From NCBI RefSeq assembly GCF_005405425.1, contig NZ_BJEA01000021.1, positions 1 through 49,185 of the forward strand: a DNA stretch of 49,185 bases, given 5' to 3'. The position numbers were made by a program, and so were the translations under genes. The notes below the pieces were generated by a model, which was not told the DNA's origin, ran no database searches, and worked only from the letters and a program-made list of their open reading frames with translations. Source of the DNA: Lactiplantibacillus modestisalitolerans (GTDB taxonomy: Bacteria > Bacillota > Bacilli > Lactobacillales > Lactobacillaceae). Positions 33,785-41,915 of the stretch are shown one piece after another. Each line of letters opens with the position of its first letter. The stretch's first letter is position 1.

Positions 33785-34906
33785 ATGACAAACACAACTA
33801 CCCTTCAAGCACCCTTTCGCTACGACGTCGTCGGCAGCCTCTTACGCCCAGCCAGTCTTAAGCAAGCTCACGCTCAGTTGGCCGCTGGCGCCATTACCGC
33901 GGACCAGGAATTAGCGGTTCAACACGCCGAAATTAAACGAATCGTTGCCGAACAACTTAAACTGGGCCTCCATGCGGTTACGGACGGTGAATTTTCTCGG
34001 AGCTGGTGGCACCTAGACTTTCTCTGGGGCTTAACCGGCGTCGGTAAGTACGACTACCACCAAAGTTACCGGTTCAAGGGCGACCATACGCGGACTGACA
34101 ACGCCGAGTTAGTCGGACCCGTAGCCTACAATCCCGACCACCCCTTCTTTGAAGCGTTCAGCTACCTCCAGTCGCTCGTTCCCGACGGCGTCCTAGCCAA
34201 ACAGACGATTCCATCACCCACGATGCTCTTTCGCGATAACCGCAGCGACCACTGGAACCAGTTTTACGACACCTGGGACGCTTATTTGACCGCGGTTGCG
34301 CAGGCTTACCATGCCACCATCGTCCACTTTTACGACCTTGGCTGCCGCTACCTCCAACTTGACGATACGACCTGGGCTTTTCTCATCAGCAAGCTGAACG
34401 ACCCACACGCCGACCGCGACCATTACACCCAATTAGCGCAGGATAGTGTTCGGGTGATCAATGCCGTTTTAGCGGACCTCCCCGCTGATTTGACCGTAAC
34501 AACGCACATTTGCCGGGGGAACTTTAAGTCCACGTATCTCTTCTCTGGTGGTTATGACGTAGTCGCGCCCTACCTAGGCCAGCTCAACTACGACGGCCTC
34601 TTCTTGGAATACGATAACCAGCGCGCGGGTAATTTTGACGTGCTCGATCAAATCTGGAACGGTGACGTCCACAAACGAATCGTCCTCGGATTAGTCACGT
34701 CTAAGTTTCCTGAATTGGAAAAGGCCAGTGACTTGCAGGCCCGGATTCAAGCGGCCGCAACGAAGGTCCCACTTGAAAACTTGGCACTTTCAACGCAGTG
34801 TGGCTTTGCTTCAACCGAGGAAGGCAACCAGCTGACCGAAGCCCAGCAGTGGGCGAAGCTCGCCCTGGTTATCGGCACGGCCAAGGACGTATGGCCAACA
34901 ATTTAG
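33785..34906 (+). CDS. MetE-like cobalamin-independent methionine synthase family protein (YxjG/YxjH type)
   Basis: A 373-residue protein equal to the catalytic C-terminal half of MetE. The zinc ligands are visible: His and Cys in TTHICRGNF (about 238-246) and Cys in STQCGFAS (about 334-341); YLQLDDTTWAF and DGEFSRSWWHLDF line the homocysteine pocket. It lacks the N-terminal MetE domain, so it may use a methyl donor other than methyltetrahydrofolate-triglutamate; B. subtilis YxjG/YxjH are the nearest described relatives. ATG 33785 follows AGGAG; the 17 residues before it in the frame overlap the T-box terminator. The methionine T-box supports a methionine role. Confidence 0.88.
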   Translation: MTNTTTLQAPFRYDVVGSLLRPASLKQAHAQLAAGAITADQELAVQHAEIKRIVAEQLKLGLHAVTDGEFSRSWWHLDFLWGLTGVGKYDYHQSYRFKGDHTRTDNAELVGPVAYNPDHPFFEAFSYLQSLVPDGVLAKQTIPSPTMLFRDNRSDHWNQFYDTWDAYLTAVAQAYHATIVHFYDLGCRYLQLDDTTWAFLISKLNDPHADRDHYTQLAQDSVRVINAVLADLPADLTVTTHICRGNFKSTYLFSGGYDVVAPYLGQLNYDGLFLEYDNQRAGNFDVLDQIWNGDVHKRIVLGLVTSKFPELEKASDLQARIQAAATKVPLENLALSTQCGFASTEEGNQLTEAQQWAKLALVIGTAKDVWPTI

Positions 34907-34924
34907 GGGCGTAGAGCTGGAGTG

Positions 34925-34948
34925 GCCGACGTGAATAAGTCGGCTTTT
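34925..34948 (+). terminator. First terminator after the MetE-like gene
   Basis: GCCGAC pairs with GTCGGC around GTGAATAA, followed by TTTT. Confidence 0.65.
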
Positions 34949-35007
34949 AACCATGGTGAAACCTAACCAAATGTGTGATTACTCATCCCTTGGGCTTAAC
35001 TAAACCT

Positions 35008-35045
35008 ACAAAAGCGGCCGTGACGTTTGTCGCGGCCGCTTTTGT
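35008..35045. terminator. Second terminator, convergent region
   Basis: ACAAAAGCGGCCG (35008-35020) pairs perfectly with CGGCCGCTTTTGT (35033-35045). It is followed by another inverted repeat AGCGTGTG/CACACGCT (35068-35105) before the minus-strand gene. Confidence 0.8.
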
Positions 35046-35123
35046 ATCATCTCATATTAATAGCTAAAGCGTGTGTCAAAAGCCAACCGACTTTTAGCAC
35101 ACGCTCATTTATTTTATTAAACT

Positions 35124-35957
35124 TTAAATATCAATTTTTAACCATTGCCGTAATTGGCGGCGGCTAGGCACGACGAAATCTGGGAGCGTTAGGTCGAGCG
35201 CATCTACGAGTTGCGTTTGGCACCACTGGATCGCCATCAGCTCGGTCTGCAAACTTTGCCGACTGGCAACCAGATCGCCTTGCTGATAGGTCGCCATAAT
35301 TTGGCGTTGAATCACCCGCGGTAACCGCGCCCCTAAGTAACGGTATTCCGAACCGGGATCAAACCGGCCCTTCAACGGAATCGCCGCGTTCCAGGCAAGT
35401 AATCGCAAGAGTTCTGGGCGGACATTCCGATTATTAATTTCATTCGCCGCCATGACTTGGCGGCGGGCTAAACATTTTACCACGTTACCCGCACACCAAT
35501 AGAATTCATTAAGTGCCGCGTCAAATTGGGCCTGATCCGGCGTCCCGACCCAGTGGGTATGGTTATCCGGTTGCCGCGTCAACGCAACTGAATTCCGGGA
35601 CCAATTGATCGTATTTAGCGAATCGGCCGCTAAATACGTTCGCATCACCGAAATTGGCGCGATCTTTAAATCAATCCGGGCGAGCCCGCCGAGTTGCACT
35701 AAATGGACGTCCCACTGGTGACCCTCACTATTAAAAAGGTTTTGTCCTACTAAGTGCTGACACATCAGCGGTTTACCGAAGGTTTGGCACCAGTCTTCAA
35801 AGTCAAACTGGGTCACATCGGTGGTAAAATACGTCATATCAATATCCTGCCACGCGTCGGAACGCGCCTGCGGATCATTGCGCGAACCCTCAGTCCCGAT
35901 TGCCCGGACCCAGGATTGCGCGCGCCCATATTCCATTAACTGTGTTACTAATCCCAT
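35124..35957 (-). CDS. ANT(6)/AadK-like nucleotidyltransferase
   Basis: A 277-residue protein of the aminoglycoside 6-adenylyltransferase family. The nucleotidyltransferase signature is GTEGSRNDPQARSDAWQDID (about 21-40), where Ser-Arg and the Asp pair bind ATP and metal; a third Asp lies in ARIDLKI. AadK-type enzymes adenylate streptomycin, but distant relatives often do not confer resistance. The start at 35957 has a weak ribosome site; MEYGRAQSW seven residues later is an alternative. It lies 15 bases after the second SMR gene, so it is probably cotranscribed with the pumps. Confidence 0.8.
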   Translation of the reverse strand: MGLVTQLMEYGRAQSWVRAIGTEGSRNDPQARSDAWQDIDMTYFTTDVTQFDFEDWCQTFGKPLMCQHLVGQNLFNSEGHQWDVHLVQLGGLARIDLKIAPISVMRTYLAADSLNTINWSRNSVALTRQPDNHTHWVGTPDQAQFDAALNEFYWCAGNVVKCLARRQVMAANEINNRNVRPELLRLLAWNAAIPLKGRFDPGSEYRYLGARLPRVIQRQIMATYQQGDLVASRQSLQTELMAIQWCQTQLVDALDLTLPDFVVPSRRQLRQWLKIDI

Positions 35958-35972
35958 TTTCTATTCGCCACA

Positions 35973-36353
35973 CTAACGATTGATTCGCGTCCGAAAGTGC
36001 CACCGCGCCGGCCGCACTGGCCGACTAGCGGAAACTTTAACGGGTGCGTTTAATAATACGACTCCCATTACAATTGCGATAAACCCAACTAGCTTCAAAC
36101 CGGTCATTAATTCGCCGAACGCCCAAATACCAATCAGACCAGTGACGGCCGTCCCGGCACCCGCCCAGATGGCGTAACCCACACTTAGTGGAATTCGACT
36201 GAGCGCCCGTGAAAAGCTAAATAATGCTAGTCCGTACAGTAACATCCCAACCATTCCGATTACCGGATGCTGGAACCCCGCTGATAATTTTAATAGACTA
36301 GTCCCACCGATTTCAACACCAATTGCTAAAATTAATTGAATCCATGCACGCAT
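35973..36353 (-). CDS. SMR-family multidrug transporter, second subunit
   Basis: A 126-residue small multidrug resistance protein with four membrane helices. Glu14 in LAIGVEIGGTS is the essential proton/substrate site, and SVGYAIWAGAGT is the third-helix signature. It has a basic 24-residue C-terminal tail that the first SMR protein lacks. ATG 36353 follows AAAGGAGCGG. The tandem of two unlike SMR genes (36504-36812 and this) suggests a heterodimer like EbrA/EbrB. Substrate unknown; quaternary amines or guanidinium are usual. Confidence 0.88.
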   Translation of the reverse strand: MRAWIQLILAIGVEIGGTSLLKLSAGFQHPVIGMVGMLLYGLALFSFSRALSRIPLSVGYAIWAGAGTAVTGLIGIWAFGELMTGLKLVGFIAIVMGVVLLNAPVKVSASRPVRPARWHFRTRINR

Positions 36354-36503
36354 GTCAACCGCTCCTTTCAATCAACCCGGGCCGTCGCAGTCAATTTTAC
36401 GACGACCACCACGATCATTGTTGCTTGTCCGGACCCGCTGGTTGCCCCAACTTCGGCGACATTGAATTGTTGCACACTTTGCGTTGGGACCGACCCCGCC
36501 GGT

Positions 36504-36812
36504 CTAAACGTTTAGTAAAATCGCACCAATCACGATTGCCGCAAGGCCGCTAATGCGTGCAAGGTTAAGCCGTTCTCGGTAAACCACCACTGCTAACACG
36601 ACGGTTGCAAAGGTGCCGAAGCCGGCCCACATGGCATACGTCACGCCTAGTGGGAGCCGTTGCATCGCTAGCGTTACTAAAACTAACGAACTAAAATACC
36701 CTAACAAAACCATGATGGACGGGATTATATTCCGAAACCCATTCGTCCGCTTTAAGAAGAAACTACCGACGACCTCCATGAAAATGCCACCAAACAATAA
36801 TCCGTATGCCAT
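36504..36812 (-). CDS. SMR-family multidrug transporter, first subunit
   Basis: A 102-residue four-helix pump subunit. Glu13 in GGIFMEVVGSF is the conserved carboxylate and TYAMWAGFGT the third-helix motif. The ATG at 36812 follows GAGGTGATAAAA; earlier codons in the frame are not translated. A 150-base gap with the small hairpin GACCG/CGGTC separates it from the second subunit. I see no guanidine riboswitch or adjacent regulator. Confidence 0.88.
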   Translation of the reverse strand: MAYGLLFGGIFMEVVGSFFLKRTNGFRNIIPSIMVLLGYFSSLVLVTLAMQRLPLGVTYAMWAGFGTFATVVLAVVVYRERLNLARISGLAAIVIGAILLNV

Positions 36813-36941
36813 TTTTATCACCTCACACAATTTCAGCTGTTCTACCATTTTACGGAAATTTAAAATAAAAGGCAATCAAAAGATACGCCTGGCTCATCTG
36901 ATTCTCATAATTTTTTTGATAACCAGAACGGGAAAAAGTCG

Positions 36942-36973
36942 AAAAAACGCCCCCGGCGAAATTGCGGGCGCGT
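36942..36973 (-). terminator. Terminator of the hemolysin-III gene
   Basis: On the minus strand ACGC-G-CCC pairs with GGG-GCGT and is followed by TTTTTT. Confidence 0.7.
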
Positions 36974-36992
36974 CATCAAAATAATTTGAATT

Positions 36993-37631
36993 TTAAATGT
37001 AGAGATAAATTGAGAAGAACATCAGGGTCGTGCCGACCATCACAAATAGGTGCCAAATGACGTGTAGATACTTAATATGGGGAAAGCTATACAGTAACGC
37101 ACCAAGTGTAAACGCCACACCACCACCAACCAACAGCCAAAAACCAGTCTGACCAAGGTGGTGCCATAGTTGGGGGCCACCGGCTAAGCAGAGCCAGCCC
37201 ATCAACACGTAGATCACCGTTTCAATTTTGCGCAACCGCCCCGGCCAGATTGCGTTGACCGTGATACCGGCGATGGCCAGTACCCAGATGGTGATTAAAA
37301 TGGTCCAACCCAACCAGCCCTTAATCGCCATTAAACTATAGGGCGTATACGTTCCGGCAATCAGCAGGTAAACGCCACTGTGGTCAAAAATCCGAAAGAC
37401 TTCCCGCGCTCGGGTAAAGTACAAACTGTGAAAAAGCGTTGAGCAAGTATACAGTGTAAATAGCGAGCAACCGTAAATGATGAAGGCGACCCATTCAAGT
37501 GTTTGGCCGTCCGCATACGCTTTCAACATTAAAAAGACGAAGCCAACGATACTCAAAATGATGCCAATGCCGTGGGTCACTGAATTTAGGACCTCGTTTG
37601 TAATTTGATACTGCCGCGACGTTTGTGCCAT
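36993..37631 (-). CDS. Hemolysin III / PAQR-family membrane protein
   Basis: A 212-residue membrane protein with seven segments. The conserved zinc-site residues of the PAQR/YqfA group are visible: His in NSVTHGIGI (about 20), Ser and His in CSTLFHSLYF (about 63-72), Asp-His in FRIFDHSGVY and the last pair in YLHVIWHLFV. Members influence membrane fluidity or act as hydrolases; the haemolysin name is historical. ATG 37631 follows GAGGTGATTAAGC. Single gene. Confidence 0.9.
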   Translation of the reverse strand: MAQTSRQYQITNEVLNSVTHGIGIILSIVGFVFLMLKAYADGQTLEWVAFIIYGCSLFTLYTCSTLFHSLYFTRAREVFRIFDHSGVYLLIAGTYTPYSLMAIKGWLGWTILITIWVLAIAGITVNAIWPGRLRKIETVIYVLMGWLCLAGGPQLWHHLGQTGFWLLVGGGVAFTLGALLYSFPHIKYLHVIWHLFVMVGTTLMFFSIYLYI

Positions 37632-37740
37632 GCTTAATCACCTCATTTATTCGTTAGTAATAGCATAGCATCATATCGTGTGAATATCAATACATCTAGT
37701 TTAGCAAACTAGGTAATCCAGTTGGCATCATTCGATAAAA

Positions 37741-37964
37741 AAGATGCTCCGTACCAATTGGTGTTGCGATTGCCGCCAGCAACGGGTTTTTATACTGAGT
37801 TCCAGGAGTTATTTCAGTAAGTCTCAAATAATGAAAATAATTCAGAACGGTTACTCAATTTTATTTAGCGTAATCTCCCTTGCTTATTTCGGTAGTCACA
37901 GCAAACTGCTTGAAAACTCAATTGGCATCCTTCTTCGCAGATCAGCATCAAATGTCATAGACCC
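37741..37964 (+). repeat. MITE-like element, internally deleted copy R4
   Basis: The left end (CCGTACCAATTGGTGTTG, then GCCGCCAGCAACGGG) and right end (GAAAACTCAATTGGCATCC through GCAGATCAGCATC to CATAGACCC) match the full element, but the middle is shorter and diverged. The outer right end touches the A-run of the next terminator. Confidence 0.65.
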
Positions 37965-38010
37965 AAAAAGGACGGCCAGCCACTCCTAAGAGTGCTAGTC
38001 CGTCCTTTTT
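37965..38010. terminator. Terminator of the arsR-type gene
   Basis: AAAAAGGACGG (37965-37975) pairs with CCGTCCTTTTT (38000-38010), with inner CACTC/GAGTG. T-runs exist on both strands. Confidence 0.9.
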
Positions 38011-38032
38011 GAGGTTCACCGATCCCCGAATT

Positions 38033-38377
38033 TCAATCCGCAGCTTCTTCCGCATGGGCGGCTACCTGTTCAAAAATACTAATAATATGTTTATCCGCTA
38101 ATTGATAGTGCACGTTCCGCCCGGTCCGGGTCCCCACAACTAGATTTAATTGCTTTAACACCGTCAGCTGGTGCGAAACGTTTGATTGGGTCAATTGGAG
38201 CCCCGTCGCAAGTTCGCCAACGCTTAATTTACTAACGGCTAACGCGTAAATAATTCGAGCGCGGGTTGGGTCCCCTAAGGCCTTAAAAATCGCCGTAATT
38301 CGGGCTAGTTCCTCACTTTGGGGGATTAAATTATCCAAATTTTTGATAACATTTTCATGATTGATCTCTGAGTTCAT
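38033..38377 (-). CDS. czrA: ArsR-family zinc-responsive repressor (CzrA type)
   Basis: A 114-residue winged-helix repressor. The recognition helix is LTQSNVSHQLTVLKQ (about 62-76). The metal site typical of the CzrA/alpha-5 group is visible as Asp95, His97, His108 and Glu111 (D-x-H-x10-H-x2-E), the last position being His in CzrA. Zn(II) or Co(II) binding would release it from DNA. ATG 38377 follows GAGG by six bases; upstream in-frame starts are not used. Divergent from the cation-efflux gene, with an operator between them. Confidence 0.88.
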   Translation of the reverse strand: MNSEINHENVIKNLDNLIPQSEELARITAIFKALGDPTRARIIYALAVSKLSVGELATGLQLTQSNVSHQLTVLKQLNLVVGTRTGRNVHYQLADKHIISIFEQVAAHAEEAAD

Positions 38378-38429
38378 TTTTAACCTCATTTTCAGATTGT
38401 TTTCAACTAATTGACGTGTTACAATACAC

Positions 38430-38445
38430 ATGAACAAGTATTCAT
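38430..38445. promoter_or_regulatory. CzrA-type operator
   Basis: ATGAACAAGTATTCAT has the inverted arms ATGAA/TTCAT and fits the known 12-2-12-like sites of ArsR zinc and cadmium sensors. It lies between the divergent repressor and exporter genes. Confidence 0.75.
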
Positions 38446-38514
38446 ATGTTTAGCTATTCATATTTAAATTATAACCATTCAAGGTTAAGACGCAACCAAG
38501 AAGCAGGTGAAAAT

Positions 38515-39402
38515 ATGGCTCATCGTCATCAAGTTAAGCAAGAAACCGGCGCCTTTAAAATTGGCGTCGCACTCAATACTATTTTTATTGTTTTAGAAGC
38601 CAGTTATGGCTTTGCGAGCGGCTCATTAGCGCTCGTCGCGGATGCCGGGCATAATCTAAGCGACGTGTTAGGCTTACTAATTTCGTGGCTCGCGATTTGG
38701 CTCGGCCAGAAAAGTGCTAACGCTAAGTACACGTACGGCTACAAAAGCTCGTCAATCTTAGCAGCGTTGTTCAACGCGGTCTTTTTACTGGTCGCGATTG
38801 GCGCCATTTCAATTGAAGCCGTTCAACGGCTTGCCAATCCCGGTCCGGTTGCCGAATGGGACGTCATTATCGTAGCGGCCATCGGGATCGTTATTAACGG
38901 TGCAACCGCCCTCCTCTTCATGAAGGGCCAGCAACACGACATCAACATCAAAGGAGCTTTTCTCCACATGGCGGCCGATGCCGGCGTTTCCGTCGGCGTC
39001 GTGCTCGCTGGGTTTGTGATTTTAAAAACCGGGTGGTTCTGGATTGACCCGGTCGTCTCGCTATTAATTGCCGTGATCATCTTAATCGGCACGTGGGGGC
39101 TGCTCCGCGACGCCATGGATTATTCGCTGGAAGCCGTTCCTAACAACGTTGACCGGCAAGCGATTTACGACTACTTAATGTCGCGCCCGACCGTCAACCA
39201 AGTCCATGATCTGCACATCTGGGGGATGAGTACGACTGAAACGGCCATGACTGTCCACCTGTGTCGTAACACACTCGATCGCAATAACGAGTTCCTCGAG
39301 AAACTCAACGAACAGTTGAGCACCAACTATAACTTAACTCACATTACCATTCAAATTGAATTGGGCAAGGTTGAATACGAAACGACCGATGACTCAATCT
39401 AA
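38515..39402 (+). CDS. czcD: Cation diffusion facilitator, zinc exporter (CzcD type)
   Basis: A 295-residue metal/proton antiporter with six membrane segments. The transport site is His46 and Asp50 (GHNLSD) in segment 2 with His and Asp in HMAADAG of segment 5, the His-Asp/His-Asp set usual for zinc. A cytoplasmic ferredoxin-like domain follows (from about 205), with HDLHIW. ATG 38515 follows GCAGGTG; the 23 residues before it are leader. It is controlled by the adjacent CzrA-type repressor, as in staphylococci and other Firmicutes. Confidence 0.93.
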   Translation: MAHRHQVKQETGAFKIGVALNTIFIVLEASYGFASGSLALVADAGHNLSDVLGLLISWLAIWLGQKSANAKYTYGYKSSSILAALFNAVFLLVAIGAISIEAVQRLANPGPVAEWDVIIVAAIGIVINGATALLFMKGQQHDINIKGAFLHMAADAGVSVGVVLAGFVILKTGWFWIDPVVSLLIAVIILIGTWGLLRDAMDYSLEAVPNNVDRQAIYDYLMSRPTVNQVHDLHIWGMSTTETAMTVHLCRNTLDRNNEFLEKLNEQLSTNYNLTHITIQIELGKVEYETTDDSI

Positions 39403-39428
39403 GCTTAGCTAAAACCAATTTAAACCAC

Positions 39429-39478
39429 AAAACTGCTAACACTGACCGGTATCATCCGGCGTGTTAGCAGTTTTTTTT
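39429..39478 (+). terminator. Terminator of the zinc exporter gene
   Basis: CTGCTAACAC (39433-39442) pairs with GTGTTAGCAG (39461-39470), with inner CCGG/CCGG, followed by eight T residues. Confidence 0.92.
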
Positions 39479-39610
39479 GTTCTGTACCAATTGGTATTGA
39501 TCTTGCCGCCAGCAGCGGGTGTAATCGGTTGGCGTAAACACTGCGGGCATCGATTTAAGCTCACTCAGAAAATCACTGATTAATTTCAAATTCGAGCCTT
39601 ATTCTAAGCC
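39479..39610 (+). repeat. MITE-like element, left-half copy R5
   Basis: It matches the full element from CTGTACCAATTGGT through GCGGGCATCGATTT and ATTCGAGCCTTATTCTAAGCC, then stops where the central palindrome of the full copy begins. The left end abuts the terminator T-run. Confidence 0.75.
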
Positions 39611-39635
39611 ATAATTACAACCGCAGCTTTCCACA

Positions 39636-40163
39636 CTAATTCACGCGAATCAACCCGGCTGCTAGCAAAAACATGTGGGTAACCACCGGACCAACAAACG
39701 TGAACCCGTGCCGGTGTAAATCCCGCGCAACGCGGGCCCCCAGTGGCGAACGGGTTGGCAGTTCGTCGTCCGGCGCCGGCATAATTAGCGGCGTGGCGTC
39801 CACGAATTGCCATAAGTAGCGACTAAAACTGCCGTACTCCCGTTGAATCCCAATCATCGCCTGCGCATCCGTTACGATTGCCCGTAACTTGCGGGAATTG
39901 TGCATCACACCCGGCGTTTGCATCAACCGCTCAACGTCGGGCTCCACGTAACCGGCAACCACTTCGACTCGGAGCCCGTCCATGTGTTGACGTAACTTTG
40001 GTAACTGGCTCGCGGCTGGTTGCCACCCAAGACCGACTTGCAAAATACCCACGATCAATAACTCAAATAAAACGTGGTCGTCGTGGGTTGGCGTGCCAAA
40101 GTAATTGTGATAATCCTGAACGCCGTTACTCGTAAAATCGCTAAAATCAGTTGAACTAAGCAT
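39636..40163 (-). CDS. Tag-like DNA-3-methyladenine glycosylase homologue, likely altered site
   Basis: A 175-residue protein with the HhH-type fold of 3-methyladenine glycosylase I: QDYHNYFGTP, LFELLIVGILQVGLGW and the C-terminal GFTFVGPVVTHMFLLAAGL. Compared with E. coli Tag, the base-binding Glu38 is Gly39 here (eight residues before Trp47), and the zinc-binding cysteines are missing. It may therefore bind DNA or another ligand without excising 3-methyladenine. Its ATG overlaps the end of folP, so it is translated in step with the folate operon. Confidence 0.75.
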   Translation of the reverse strand: MLSSTDFSDFTSNGVQDYHNYFGTPTHDDHVLFELLIVGILQVGLGWQPAASQLPKLRQHMDGLRVEVVAGYVEPDVERLMQTPGVMHNSRKLRAIVTDAQAMIGIQREYGSFSRYLWQFVDATPLIMPAPDDELPTRSPLGARVARDLHRHGFTFVGPVVTHMFLLAAGLIRVN

Positions 40164-41307
40164 GGTCGTTGACGAGCCAGTAACCCTTTTGAATGCGTTC
40201 TAATAAGGTCACCATCTGCTTCGTTTCACCAACGTCGTGGACCCGTAAAATCCGGCCGCCCTTAAGCATCATGGCGGTTTCGGTCACTAGAGTCATTGGC
40301 AAGCGGTCTTCCTTCTTCAAACCAAGCAGTAAGCCCAGGTACCCCTTCCGCGAAATCGCCACCATCATCGGCCGCCGCAGGTAGTTGAAATCGTCGATGT
40401 TGCGCATCATGGCGTAGTCTTGTTCGCCGTGCGCCACTTGGGAATACCCAATGCCTTGGTCTAACGCAATCCGTTCAATATCAATGCCGGCGCGGGTTAG
40501 TTCGGCCAAGTTCTGTTCAAAGAAGTCGCGCATACTGGTCGTTAGATCCATGTACTCGTGTTCACGGCTACTGTGCATCGTGAGCAGTCCCGCTCGGCTG
40601 TCAGCCATTAACTTCAATTTACGCGGATCATCGGTAAAGCCGTTGACGTCGTTAATGATGCTAACGCCCGCTTCCAACACTTGTTGCATCACTGGGTACT
40701 TGTAAGTATCAACCGCAATCACAGCTTTAGGAAAGGCTTGTTGAATCGCCTTAATGTACGGTAACGTCCGGTTTAATTCCTCTTCCGGGGTGACTTCTTT
40801 AAAGCCTGGTCGAGTCGTCTGGCCGTTAACCTCAATGACGTCGGCACCGGCCTGCAGCATCGTCCCAACGTGCTTTAGCACGTCATCCTTCGTCTTATAC
40901 TGACCACCATCAAAAAATGAATCCGGCGTGATGTTCATAATACCGTAAATGAGGGGCCGCTTCGTTAAGTTAAACCGGTGATCACCGGCTTGCCAATAAA
41001 CATCGTATTGCTTCATAATTTGGGTCAATTGAATTTGAACGGGCGCTTGATCGTGAAAATAATCCGCCCAGCGCTTCGTTAATAAGTAGCCCGCTGGTTG
41101 ATTTAATAAAACGGTCAACTGTTCGGGACTAGCCTGCACAACACCGTCTAATTGATGGCAAAGTTGCGTTAAATCAACTTGTTGCTCACGGGTATACTGA
41201 CTAAACCGGAGCACGATTTGTTGTTGCCGCTGTACCTGCGCGTTGAGCGCGATACTGGCAAAATCCGTTGCTTTAGCTAATGAATTGGTAATATCTTCGA
41301 CTAACAT
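40156..41307 (-). CDS. folP: Dihydropteroate synthase
   Basis: A 383-residue enzyme that joins p-aminobenzoate to the pterin pyrophosphate. The TIM-barrel domain begins at about 115 with GIMNITPDSFFDGG, and continues with VIEVNGQTTRPG, AVDTYKYP, INDVNGF and RVHDVGETKQ. About 110 residues come before it, an extension seen in lactobacilli. The classical GGESTRPG loop reads NGQTTRPG here. ATG 41307 follows the NTPase stop by two bases. Sixth gene of the fol operon. Confidence 0.92.
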   Translation of the reverse strand: MLVEDITNSLAKATDFASIALNAQVQRQQQIVLRFSQYTREQQVDLTQLCHQLDGVVQASPEQLTVLLNQPAGYLLTKRWADYFHDQAPVQIQLTQIMKQYDVYWQAGDHRFNLTKRPLIYGIMNITPDSFFDGGQYKTKDDVLKHVGTMLQAGADVIEVNGQTTRPGFKEVTPEEELNRTLPYIKAIQQAFPKAVIAVDTYKYPVMQQVLEAGVSIINDVNGFTDDPRKLKLMADSRAGLLTMHSSREHEYMDLTTSMRDFFEQNLAELTRAGIDIERIALDQGIGYSQVAHGEQDYAMMRNIDDFNYLRRPMMVAISRKGYLGLLLGLKKEDRLPMTLVTETAMMLKGGRILRVHDVGETKQMVTLLERIQKGYWLVNDHA

Positions 41308-41309
41308 GG

Positions 41310-41915
41310 TTAACTCACCGATCCTTTCAAGGCTTGAAGCTGACGTACTAGGCGCCGGGCTGCTTGCCCCCGGTGGGTCAGGGGAATGCGCCAGACGGCT
41401 GGGAGTTCGGCTAACGTTCGACCGTAGGCGGGTAGCCAAAAAATACGGTCGAAGCCCCCGGAATGCGTCCCTAACTGACTACTAGAAATGTAAGCGCTTA
41501 AACTACCCTGTGCCCAAACGGCGTGTCCGTCCGGCCAAGCCGCCGCTAAAGTCGCCCACATGGTGGCTTGACGGTGACTGTTCGGACACGTCGTTAAGGC
41601 GGTTAAGATTTCTTGATTGCGTTGAAAGCCACTAACCGCAACCCCCAGATCACGCGCGGTGGTCACGCCGAGTTGCCCCGGCAAAGCGGGAATTTCAATT
41701 CCGCTATCATCCGCAATAACCGGCTGCCCTAACCGTTGCGCAGCAAAGCGAGCCTTAGTCACCGCGTTCGTGACGTAGCTGCTGGTCGTTTCGGCTGGAA
41801 AAGTCAACCGTGAAAAATAGCGGTCATAGCACTCGGCGGTGAGCCCGTAATACGCTAAACAGGCGCGTAGGTCACCGCTCTTCCCGTGATTATTCGATGC
41901 GATTAACCAGTTCAT
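41310..41915 (-). CDS. Non-canonical purine NTP pyrophosphatase (RdgB/HAM1 family)
   Basis: A 201-residue enzyme that removes dITP, XTP and similar nucleotides. ASNNHGKSGDL at residues 6-16 is the substrate-binding start, VIADDSGIEIPAL (about 65-77) the catalytic stretch, and SGGFDRIFWLP the place of the usual GFGYDPIF loop, which is altered. ATG 41915 overlaps the folC stop as ATGA and follows AGGAGG. Its place inside the fol operon may link it to GTP-pool quality. Confidence 0.85.
   Translation of the reverse strand: MNWLIASNNHGKSGDLRACLAYYGLTAECYDRYFSRLTFPAETTSSYVTNAVTKARFAAQRLGQPVIADDSGIEIPALPGQLGVTTARDLGVAVSGFQRNQEILTALTTCPNSHRQATMWATLAAAWPDGHAVWAQGSLSAYISSSQLGTHSGGFDRIFWLPAYGRTLAELPAVWRIPLTHRGQAARRLVRQLQALKGSVS

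Noticed and set aside
36354-36503. Guanidine riboswitch or small gene between the SMR genes
   Set aside because: The gap holds only a weak hairpin and a 16-codon frame without a ribosome site.
40156-41439. Longer folP frame starting at 41439
   Set aside because: The extra part is a shadow of the NTPase gene; a ribosome site and the operon spacing support 41307.
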